From: Blastomonas sp. AAP53
Lineage (GTDB): Bacteria; Pseudomonadota; Alphaproteobacteria; Sphingomonadales; Sphingomonadaceae
DNA length: 42,631 bases
Direction: 5' to 3'
Assembly (NCBI RefSeq): GCF_000331245.1
Contig: NZ_ANFZ01000017.1
Span: 1 to 42,631, forward strand
The notes beneath the pieces are model-generated. The model was not told the origin of the DNA. It saw only the letters and a list, made by a program, of their open reading frames with translations, and ran no database searches. This document shows, piece after piece, positions 1 through 12,000 of this stretch. Numbering within the stretch: position 1 is the stretch's first letter; the number at the start of each line of letters is the position of its first letter. The translations under genes and the position numbers were made by a program.

Positions 1-3000
1 GCGACCGTGTTGTACACGAGGCCCGAGACCACGCTTGCGGTGTCAGAGTTGCGGAAACCGGTGATGTTGCCAGTGAAGGTCGGGTTGGCCAATCCGTACT
101 CGCGGCTGGCGTTGTCTGCGGTCACCGTGAGCAGCGCCTTGGTGATCGTCAGCGTGCCGGGTACATAGCTGAAATCATAATTGTCGGCAAAGGCCTCGCC
201 CAGGTCGATGGTATAGCTGCCCACATCAGACGTAATGTCAGCAATGGTCGAGAAATTCGGGCCGGACAGGATCGCGCTTTCATCGTCGCCATTGACGAAG
301 CCCGAATAGGTGACCGTGAACGCAGGGTCGCCCGCTCCGTATTGACGTGTCTGGTCGTTGGCCTGCGCGGTCAGCAGCGCCTTCAGGGTGGTGAGCGTGC
401 CGGGAACGAAATCGAAGCCATAGCCGACATCGGACGTCAGCGAATTGCGGATGATGCCGATGAAGTCCAGACCGGCATTGCCGGAGTTTTCGCTGAACAC
501 ATGCGGTGCGCCCGAATAGGCGTAACCGGCGCTATCGCCATTGACCAGCCCGGCCATTTGGAAGGTGAAGTCGGGCGTCGCCTCGCCATAGGTGCGCGTC
601 GCATCATCGGCGGTGAAGGTGAGAATCGGCTGGCGCTGGAAGATGAAGAGGTTGCCGGTTTGCGCCACCGATCCCGGCGGGGCGTCGACAAAGGTGCGGT
701 TGTACAGATTGTTGCCGACCAGGCCGCCCCGATTGATGGCATCGTAATCGGTGGCGTACACCAGGAAACGCCCGCCACCGGTCAGGCTGAAAGCGCTCGC
801 GCCCGCCAGGTTGGTGAACACATCGCTCAGCACCACGATCGCATCGCCGGCACCGGAAGCAGTCAGCGACGCTCCGCTGTTGACCGTGACCGCCGTGTTG
901 CCCGACGAACCGGCATTGAAGATGCTGATTTGCGAAGCGGTGATCGACCCCAAGGAGATCGCGCCGCTCTGCGAGAAAGTAAGGCCGCTGCCCGACTGGA
1001 TGTTGAGCAGGACATTGCCCAGGCCAGCGTCGATAAAGCCATCCGGGCTGAATGCGATGACAGCATCGCCGGGATCACGGAACGCATCGACCACGCCATT
1101 GGCAACGCGATCGTTGGCGAACCCAGTGAAACTGCCGTTATCGGTGATGATGCCTGCGTTGATCAGGATCGAGCGGCCCGCGCGCAACGTCAGGTTGCCG
1201 CCATCGCCGGATGGGTTGTTGACAAGAATCGCGGCGTTGACGGTGATGTCGTTGTTCGCCTGAAGCGTCACGCCGGTGCCGCCCGACAGGATCGCGGCCA
1301 GCGCGCTGGCGCTGATCGTCACATCGGAGGCAGGGTTGTCGCTGAAATTGAGGCCGGGGAGCGCACCGGCACCCAGCGCGAAGAAATAGACAGCGCCCGA
1401 ACCAGATACCTGGTTTTCAGGTCCGCCGTCGACGGATGCACCCACGACGAGTCGGCCACCATCGAGCGACACACCAGAACCGAATCCATCAAATGCTTCG
1501 AGACCATCCACGGAGAAGTCGTTTGGCCCAGTGTAACCACTGCCGATGATGGAAGCCAATGATGGCGCACCGAACGCGGCGTCCGAGAAGCCAATCAAAT
1601 ACGCCGCACCGGCAAAAGCAGTGCTGTCGGATGCTCCGGAATCGAGTGGCGCCCCAATGGCGAGCCTGTTGCCATCAAGCGACAGGGACTGCCCAAAACG
1701 GTCGTTTGAATTCAGTCGACTGATATTGAGGTCGCCAAGCCCGGAATAATCCCGCCCGATGGTGCCAGCGAGCGCGATGCCTGAAAAATCCGTGTCCGAC
1801 ATTGTGAACAGGTAAACAGCGCCGGTGTTGGCATCCACATTGGCAAATCCATCATCGTGTCTGGCTCCCACCGCCAGCCGCAGGCCTTGCAAGGACACCG
1901 CGCTGCCAAACTCGTCACCCGCCTCATGCTGGGAAAGCGAGACATTGTTTCCACCGCTATAGCCCGCACCGATGGTGGCTTCGAAAACCGGGCTGGAAAA
2001 TGCGCTGTCGGCAAAGCTGAACAGATAGACCGCACCGCGATCTGTGAAAGCGTCTGCTGCCCCATCGTCGAGGGTAGAACCGACAGCAAGCCGGTTGCCA
2101 TCAAGCGAAACCGAAGTGCCGAAGAAGTCACCAAAAGCGACTGGCACCGACAGGTCGTTGGGGCCACTCACGCCTGCGCCGATGATCGAGGCAAGCGCAG
2201 GCGTGCTGAAGGCAGCGTCCGAGAAGGTAAACAGGAAGACGGTGCCGCCATTGAGATTGTTTGCGCCAACCGCCAGCCGGTTGCCGTCCAGCGAGACCGA
2301 AGCGCCGAATCTCGCCGCTTGATCGAGGCCCAGAACATCAAAATTCTTGCCGCCGGTATAATCCTGGCCGAGAATACTTTCGAGCACCGGGGTGGCAAAA
2401 TCTGCATTGGCAAAGCTGAACAGATACACCGCGCCGGTAGTGAATCCTGAGTCCTTATTGGCCCCGGTATCTGCACTTGCGCCGACCGCGAGCCGGTTGC
2501 CATCCAATGCCACCGCGCCGCCAAACTCGTCGCCCGATCGCAGCCCGAAAACCGGCGTGCTCAGCCCACGCGTATAGCCCGCGCCGATTTTGCCGCGCTG
2601 CTGCGCGCCGTTGAAGGCGGCATCTTCAAAGGTGAACAGATAGACCGCGCCAGCACCGTTCGATGCTGCAGCGTTACCAAAGCCGTCGTCGCCCAAGGCG
2701 CCAACCACGAGCCGGTTGCCATCCAGCGAGACCGAGGTGCCAAAGAAGTCAGCGCCGTCAAGATCAACGTTGAGGTCAACGTTTACGCCGAAGTCGAGAG
2801 CCCCATTGGCGAGGATTTCATCGATCGTACCATCGCTGAAATCGGTGTCGCTGAAGGTCAGCAGGTACACCGCACCAGAGCTGGAGGGGCTGGTTACGCC
2901 GATTGCAATGCCAGGCGTGCCGATTGCCAGCCTCACCCCGTCGAGCGACAGCGATGTGCCGAAAAAGCTGGTGTCGGTAAACCCGAATGGCGTGAAGACA

Positions 3001-6000
3001 GTGTCGACATCACCGGCACCGGCATAGCCTGCTCCGACGATCCCGCGCTGCTGGGCCGCATTGAATTCAAGGTCGGTGAAGGTAAACAGATAGGCGGCGC
3101 CTGCCGAAGACAGGATTTCCCCGCTGCCATCGTCGCCAACCGCGCCGACAGCCAGCCGCGTGCCATCAAGCGCAACCGCGGTGCCGAAGAAATCCTCGCT
3201 TTCGAGCGAGACGTCGAAGTTCTTTCCACCCGTATAGCCCGACCCAATCGTGGCTTCCAGGACCCCGCCTGCAAACTGCGCATTTGCAAAGGAGAACAGA
3301 TACACCGCCCCCGACGCGGTCAAGCCGTTGCTGACACCGCTGTCGCCCTGCGCACCCACCGCCAGCCGGTTGCCGTCAAGCGAGACGGACACACCGAACA
3401 GGTCATCGGGATCAAGCGCGCCAATCGAGACGTTTTTGCCGCCAGAATAACCCGAACCGATAATCGCTTCCAGCGCACCTCCGCCAAACTGGCTGTCGGC
3501 AAAGCCGAACAGATACACCGCCCCGGCTCCAGCATTGGTGTTCGACACACCGTCATCGCCCAATGCACCCACGGCCAGCCGGTTGCCATCAAGCGAGACC
3601 GCATAGCCAAACTTGTCGTCGGCTTCGATTTCGGTGGGCCACAGGTTCTTGCCGCCGACATAGCCATGGCCGATCACCGACTGGAGCGTTGCGCCGCTAA
3701 ACATGGCATCGGCAAAGCTGAACAGATAGACCGCGCCGGCGTCATTCAGGCTGTCGGTCACGCCGTCGTCCCCAGGCGCGCCAATCGCCAGCCGATTGCC
3801 ATCAAGCGCCAGGGAGGTGCCAAACCCGTCGCCCATACCGACCGTCGTCAGCGACAGCGGCACCGGCGCGGCCAGATCCAGCACGACAGTGGGCCGATAG
3901 CCCGCACCGATGGACCCCTTGAGCTTGCCGCCGTTGAACGCGGAATCGGCAAAGGTGAAAAGATACACGCTGCCGCTATCGCTCATGGCATTGCCCGGCC
4001 CGTCATCGAGCAAGGCAGCCACCGCGAGGCGATTGCCATCCAGCGCAACGGAATAGCCAAAGAGGTCGATGTCATCGAGCGCGACATCGATATTCTTGCC
4101 GCCGGTATAGCCAGCGCCGATGATCGCTTCCTGCACCGGAGTGGCAAATCCGGCGTCGGCAAAGCTGAACAGATGCACCGCGCCAGCGGCAGTCAGCGTG
4201 TTGAGCGCGCCTTCGTCCTGCCGGTTGCCGACTGCCAGGCGATTGCCGTCAAGGGACACGCCCGAGCCAAACCGATTGGCCGTACCCAGCGTCGAGACAT
4301 TGAAATCGTTGGGCCCGTCATAGCCCAGCCCGATCGTCGAGGCGTGTGCGCCACCGGTGAACAAGCTGCCGGAAAAGGTGAAGGTGTAGACCGCACCGAT
4401 CGCGCTGCTGGTGCCGCCAACGTTGCCTGCGCCCTCGTCAAGCGGGGCCCCCACGACAAGACGGCCCCCATTGAGCGACACCGAAGATCCGAAACTGTCG
4501 TTGAAATCGAGCGGTGCCAGGTCGATGCTGCTGCTGCCGGTATAGCCCGATCCGATGGTCCCCAGCTGGGTTACGGCAAATGTTCCGGTATCGAACTGGA
4601 ACAGGTGAACCGCGCCAGCATCGTCGATAGTGCCCGGATTGTTGAAACCATCATCGCCAGGAGCGCCGATTACCAGATCCATGCCCGAGAACGCGACCGA
4701 GGTTCCGAAATAGTCAAAGTTGTCCAGCGGGGTGTCGAAGTTCCCGGGCCCGGTGTATCCGGCGCCAAGGAGCCCAATCTGGGTGAGACCGGAAAACGCG
4801 CTATCGGCGAAGCTGAACAGATAGACGGCGCCAGTTTCGACCCGCAAATTCCCGAACCCGTCATCGCCATCGGCACCCACGGCGAGAAAGCCGACGCTGT
4901 TCAGCGACACCGATGTTCCGAAACGGTCATCGGGGTCGAGACTGGCGAGCGAGAGATTCTTGCCGCCGGAATAGCCCGAGCCGATCACGGCCTGCAGGGT
5001 TGGCGCGGCAAAATCGAGATCAGCGAAGGTCAGCAGATAGACCGCGCCAGATGCGACAGCGTCATTCGATGCGCCGGAGTCCCCTGGCGCACCGATGGCG
5101 AGGCGAAGGCCGTCCAGCGCAATCGATGCACCCAGCTGTTCGCTCGGGCCTATGCCCGGGGCCGCCAGCGACCGGGTCGGTCCACTGGCATAGCCGTTGC
5201 CGATCACACCGATCTGCGACAGACCGCTGAAGGCCCCGCCATAGCGGAACAGATGGACCGCACCGGCATTGTCGATCCCGCCAGACCGGCCATCATCCCC
5301 GGAAGCGCCCACCACCAGACGGCCCTGATCGATCGCCACGCTGGAGCCGAATGCGTCCGCGCTGGCCAGCCCGATCACCGACAGATTGCCGGACTGTGCG
5401 TAGCCCGCGCCAACCGTCGCGCTGAGGTTAGGCGAAGAGAAATCGGTGTCGAGGAAGGAGAACAGATAGACCGCACCGGCCTGAAGCCTGTCGTTGAACA
5501 GGCCATCATCGCCCCTGGCACCCACGGCCAGCAAACGGCCTTCCAGCGAGACCGCACTGCCCAGTTGGTCGAAGGTCGACAGACCGCCGACGGACAGGTT
5601 GTTGCCGCCCTCGTATTCGCTGCCGATCGTCGACGCGAGACTGAGACCCGTGAAGCCGGTGTCTGCGAAGGTGAACAGGTAGACTGCGCCTGCTTCTATG
5701 TTGGTGTTGCTTCCGCCGTCATCGCCGCTTGCGCCGATTGCAAGGCCCAGCCCGCTGATCGATGCCGCCGAGCCGAAACCATCACCTGCGTCCAAGGCCA
5801 GATCGAAATCGGCCGCCGTCGTGCCGTAACCAAGACCGATGGTGCCAACACGTTCGCCATTGTTGAACAGTGAATTGCTGAAGGTGTACAGTTGCACCGC
5901 GCCGGAATCGACTGCGCTGTCTGTCGCGCCATCATCGCCTGGCACGCCGACGGCAAGCTGCAGGCCTGACAGCGCCACGCTGGTGCCGAAACGGTCGACG

Positions 6001-9000
6001 GCCACGAGATCGGCAACCCCGACATCATTGGCACCGGTGCTGCTTGAATAGCCCCAGCCCAGCCGCGCGGCGAGTACGGGGCTGGCAAAGCTGGTATCGG
6101 CAAAGGTGAACAGATACACGGCGCCCGCGTCATTGCGGTCGCCTGCTGCGCCATCATCCCCCGGCGCGCCCACCGCGAGCTGCAGCCCGCTGAGCGACAC
6201 AGCGGCACCGAATTCATCGCCATTGTCGAGCACGCCGACATTGAAGTTACCTGCGCCGGTATAGCCCTGGCCGATGACGCCGGTCAGCGTCGGGGTGGAA
6301 AAACCGGCATCGGCAAAGGTGAACAGGAACACTGCGCCCAGACTGACCTCACCGCCGCCAGCCTGTCGCGCACCCGGCACACCAATCGCCAGCTGCGTAC
6401 CCCGCAAAGCCACCGATGCGCCCAGAAAGTCGTTGAAACTTCTGGGCAGCGCGGTGTTTTTCTGCGCGCCATAGCCGCTGCCCATCACCCCGGCAGAAAC
6501 CGGAGCATCGAAAAGGTTCTCGCCCAGCGTGAACAGATAGGTCGCGCCGACATCGATATCGGTATCGGCAAAACCATCGTCGCCTGGCGCGCCGACGACC
6601 AGCCGGCCCTGATCCATCGCCAGCGCCGAACCGAAAAAGTCGCCGCTGTCCAGGCTGCCGATCGGCAGATCGCTGCTGGCCGCATAGCCCGAGCCGATCA
6701 GGCCGGTGAGCGAATAGGCCGTCGAAACCTGCGTGAACAGATAGACCTGCCCGGCATTGGGCAGGTTGTCGCCAGCACCGGCATCGCCCGGCGCACCGAC
6801 CGCGAGCCTTGCGCCATCGAGCGCGAGTGCCGTGCCAAAGCGATCGCCGGCCACCAGCGCCGATACATTGATATCGCTGAAGCCATCATAGCCCAGGCCA
6901 AAGATCGCGGTGGATGTTCCCGAACTGAAGGTGTCGTCGCTGAACGCAAATTCGTACACCGCCCCGGCACCAAGATCGATATCCGAGGTTCCGGCATCGC
7001 CCGGCGCCCCGACGAACAGGCTGGTGCGCGACGAACTGAGCGCGACGGCGCTGCCGAAATTGTCGCTGGCGCCAAGCTGCGCCAGGTTGACATCCTTGCC
7101 CCCGCCATTGGCGCCGGACGCGATATATCCCTCGCGCACGCCGCCGTTGAAGGCCGTATCGGCAAAGGTGAACAGGTAGACGCCGCCTGAATCGGCAGGG
7201 GCACTTCCCTGGCCGTCATCGCCCGGCGCCCCGACAACCAGGGCGGTACCGCGCAAGGCAACCGATGCACCAAAGCTGTCGAAATTTTCGAGGCCCGAAA
7301 CGTTGATGCTCTGTGCGCCGGTGAACCCGTCACCGACCTTGCCGACCAATGCTCCACCGCCGAACCGCGCATCGCCGAAGGTGAACAGGAACACCGACCC
7401 CACGCCGATTCCCGGCGGATCGCCGTTGCCGCTGTCGCCTGGCACGCCCACCGCCAGCCGGTTGCCGTCGAGCGCGACCCCCGCGCCGAAGCTGCTGCCG
7501 AATGACAGCGCAATCGAGACGTTCTTGGCGCCCGAATAGCCTGCGCCGATGATCGATTCGAGAACCGGTGCACCGAACGCCAGATCGGCAAAGCTGAACA
7601 GATAGACCGCGCCCAGCGAGAAACCGCTCATCGCCGCGCCCGGATCTTCCGGCACCCCGACCGCCAGCCTCAGCCCGTCCAGCGCAACGGAGCTGCCAAA
7701 TCGCAGACCGGACGGACCGGATGTATCGCCAAGTCCCGGAACAGTGAAGTTGCCCGTGCCCGCAAAGCCATAGCCCAAAGTGTCAGCCAGCCGCGTTTCG
7801 GCAAAGTTCGCGCCGCCGAAGGTGAAAAGATAGACCGCGCCTGCATCGAGAGCCGAGAGTTGCTTGCCGGAATTGTTGATCGCCCCGACGGCCAACTGGT
7901 CGTTGTCCAGCGATACAGCGCTGCCAAAAGCCTCGCCGGGCAGCAGTTTCACCGCAAAATCGTCATTTTGCGAGTAACCCGCACCGATCACGCCGACCTG
8001 GCTGGTTCCGCTGAAGTCAGCAGCATCGAAGGTGAACAGATAGACTGCGCCTGCATCCAGCAGGGAATCGCCCAGCCCATCGTCGCCAGCCGCCCCCACG
8101 GCAAGCTGCGAGCCCTTGAGCGAGAGCGAACTGCCGAAAAAGTCCTGGTCGGTCGAACCCAGGCCCAGACCAGACGGCGTAAAATCGTTCAGTCCGCCAT
8201 AGAATGCGCCGATGGTGGCCGCGACCGAGCCGCCGTCATAGTCGCTGGACCCGAAGGTGAACAGATAGGCCGCGCCGGTATTGAAGAAGTCATTCTGGAA
8301 ACCATCGTCTCCCGGCGCACCGACAGCGAGCCGCAGCCCGCTCAGCGACACCGCCTTGCCGAACTCGTCGAACGAATCCAGGTCGGCAATGTCCAAATTG
8401 CTGACGCCCTCATAGCCCTTGCCGATGGTCGCAAGCAGATCGGTACTGCCATCGCCGAAACCGATGATATGCACAGCGCCAGCGTTGGTGACCGGGAACA
8501 TCGGATCGCCGCCAGAGTCGCCGATGGCCCCCACCGCCATGGCATTGCCGCTCAGCGAAACCGATGTTCCGAACAATGCGCCTTCGCTGGCGATCGCGCC
8601 GGGAGCAAAAGAGGCAAAACTGACAAAGTCGCCCAGCTCGCCCGCAAAAAAGTCTTCGCGGGCGAAAAAGAACAGGTAGACCGCGCCTGCGTTGGCAGCC
8701 TCGTTGAACCTGCCATCATCACTGGGCGCACCGACCGCCAGACGCAATCCGTCCAGCGACACGCTTGTCCCGAACCGGTCATTGGCCTCCAGCCGCGCTA
8801 CTGACAGATTCTTGCCGCCGGTGTAGCCCGATCCGACGATCGACTGAAGCACGGGGGCGCTGAAGCGGCTATCGCCGAACGTGAACAGGTAGACCGCGCC
8901 CGAACCCGGCTTGTCATTGCCTGCGCCGCCGTCTCCGGGCGCACCAACCGCCAGCCGGTTGCCGTTGAGCGATACCGACGTGCCAAATTTCTCGAACGGA

Positions 9001-12000
9001 TCGAGCCCCTGACCAACCAGCGAAAGCCCATTGAAGCTGCTGTAGCCTGCCCCCAGTGTGCCGACCTGGCGGCCATCGTTGAAGTCGGTGTCACCAAAGG
9101 TGAAGAGGTAGACGGCACCGGCATCAGCGGCGATGTCCCCGCGCCCGTCGTCATTGCTGGTGCCCAGCACCAGACCGGAAAAGCCGAGCGCGAGCGAAGA
9201 GAGCGTGTCGCCTGCCCCCAGCCCGGCGATGGACTGGTTCCTTCCCCCCAGGCTGCCGTAATCGGCGCCGATCGTGCCGACCAGCAGCGGCCCCTGGAAA
9301 AAGGCATCGCTGAAATTGAACAGATAGGCAGCGCCTGTATCGGTCGCGGTCTCGGAAAGGCCATCATCGCCCGTGGCCAGGACGGCAAGGCTCTCTCCGC
9401 CGATCAGGCCCAGCGCCGAGCCGAACCGATCGTCAGCGCCCAACTGGAACAGGTCGACATCGTTAGGCCCGGTATAGCCCGAACCCAGGATCGATTGCAG
9501 CGTCGCGGTGCTGAAATCGCCCGATGCAAAGCTGTAGAGATAGGCCGCGCCGTGGTCCGATCCGGAATTGCCCTGACCGTCATCGCCGCGTGCACCGATC
9601 GCCAGGCCAAAGCCTGAAAGCGCCACCGCCGTGCCGAACAGGTCGCCATCGTCGAGCGCCACCGACACGTTCTTGCCGCCCGAATAGCCTGCCCCCATGA
9701 TGCCTTCGAGCACGGGCGAAGCGAATGTGAGATCGGCAAAGGTGAACAGATACACCGCGCCGGTGTTCGAGGCGCTGTTGCTGTCTCCGTCATCCTCCAG
9801 GGCCCCCACCGCCAGCCGGAGGCCATTGAGCGACAGGCTGCTGCCAAAGGCATCGAGCGGTTCGAGGTTCACGCTCAGGCTCGACGGGCCCGAATAACCA
9901 GCGCCCAGCATGCCCAGCAACGTGCCGTTATTGAACTCGAAGTCGCTGAACCCGAAGAGATATACCTCGCCCGAGTTGGGCACGCCAGAACCGTCATCGG
10001 CCCCGCTGCCAAACGGTGCCCCCACCGCCAGGCGAATGTCGGACAGCGAAACCGAAAGCCCGAACCGGTCGTTCAGTTCCGGGCCGGCGATGGAGACATT
10101 CTTGCCGCCGGTATAGCCGGACCCGATGATCGCGTTGAGCACGGGCGCTGCAAAGCTGTTGTCGGCAAAGGTGAACAGATAGACCGCGCCGGTATTGGTC
10201 CGCGTGCCATCGGCGCCATCGTCACCCGGCACGCCTACCGCCAGCCGGTTCTCGTCAAGCGAGACCGCCGCCCCGAAGCCGTCCCCTGCCTCGAGCCCGG
10301 GCTGCGCCGGGGCGGTGGTGGGAAACGAACTGGCAAACGCCTGCAGCACCAGCCCGTACTGGCTGGGCGAATTGCTGGCATCGGCGATGATGATGTTCTT
10401 CGGATCGAGCAGCAGCTTGCCGCCGCGCTGGCCATCGCGCGCGGTTTCCACCGTGCCACGATAGACGAGCGTGTCCTTGCCCGAAATCTCGATCTGCCCG
10501 CCCAGACCGCCGACCAGACCGCCTTGCGCGATCGCGCTGCCCAGGAACGTGGTCTTCTCATCCGACCAGATGACGATTTCACCGGCGTTGCCGCGCATGC
10601 CGATGGCGGACACGTCGATCGTCACCGCATCGGTCGCCACCAGAGTCCGGGCGTTCAGCAGCTCGTCGACGTCGAGGCCCTTGCCGCCCTGAAATTCGCC
10701 GCCCAACCGTACCCGGCCACCACGGATGCCACCTTGCGCGTAAAATTGCGCCGAGAACAGGTCGAGCCGCGGCGCGCTGACATCGATCGAACCGCCAAAG
10801 CCGTGGCTGCCCGAGGCGCGGAACTTGCCCGACGAGATGATCTGCTGGTCAGAGGTATAACGGATCGTGCCGCCATGCAGGCCGCTGGCGTCGATGAACG
10901 CATCGCCGGTATCGATCGCGCGGCGCGTGGTGTGGATATCGACGCTGCCACCCTTGCCGAGTCCGGCATTGACCGTGATCCGCCCGGCCAGCGAGAACCC
11001 GCCCGCATCGAGATCGATCCTGCCGCCTGCCTCCGCGCCGCTGGCCGAGAGGATCGAGCCGAACGACAGGAAATCGCTGCCGGTGATGTGCGCGGTGCCA
11101 CCCACCTTGCTGCCATCCAGATTGATCGTGCCATCCAGGATGGTGCGTGCAGCGTCGATGGTGAGCGTGCCGCCGGTGCCGCTGCCCGCCATCGCCGCCC
11201 CGGGTACAGCGCTCACGTCACCATCGATCACATTGGCCCAGCCGATATTGCTGGTTGCGCTGCCGTTGGCCGGTCGGGTGGCCGACACCACCGCATTGGT
11301 GGCGGACGAAAGGTCCATCCCGACATTTCTGCCGACCTGCACTTCGCCCGGTGCACCGATCGTCACCTTGGCCGCGACCAGCGAGACCTTGCCGTCCGCG
11401 CCGACCTGCATCGACGATGCCTGCGGCGTGCCGATGCGCACCGATTGGTTGACCAGATCGCGCGCCGCCGATGCAGTGATCTGCAGCGATCCGCCGCGGG
11501 CATCGACCACGCCATCGATCGCGACCAGGGCGCCCTTGTCGTCGGTCTGCGTCACCGCATCGCCGACCTGGAAGCGGATCAGGTTGTCGCCGTGCAGATC
11601 GAGCGTGAACGCCCGCGCCCCGCCGAACGCGATGCGGCCCATATGCGCGGTGATGATGCCATCGTTGGCGACCTGCGGCGCGACGAAGGCGGCGATTCCG
11701 GCATCGCGCACCGTGATCGTGCCATGGTTGGTGACCTTCGCCCCGGCGCGGCCGGGCGAGCCGAAACGCAACGCGCCGCCGCCCATGAACGCATCGTTGG
11801 CGATATCCGCACTGGTCGCCACCAGGCCTGCGACATCGACCCTGGCATCCTTGCCGAAGACGATGCCGTTGGCGTTGATCAGGTACACCTGGCCGTTGGC
11901 GGTCAGCTCGCCCATGATCTGGCTGATTTCCGGCCCGGTCACGCGGTTGAGCGCGATCGAGCGGGCATTTGGCTGGCGGAAATCGACACCCTGGCCTGCG

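Noticed and set aside
3666-5873. A 735-codon open frame on the plus strand opposite the exoprotein
   Set aside because: It is read on the same triplet boundaries as the repeat array; GC-rich repeated coding DNA leaves the antisense frame open. The product is a repeated His/Arg/Gly-rich string with no domain sense.
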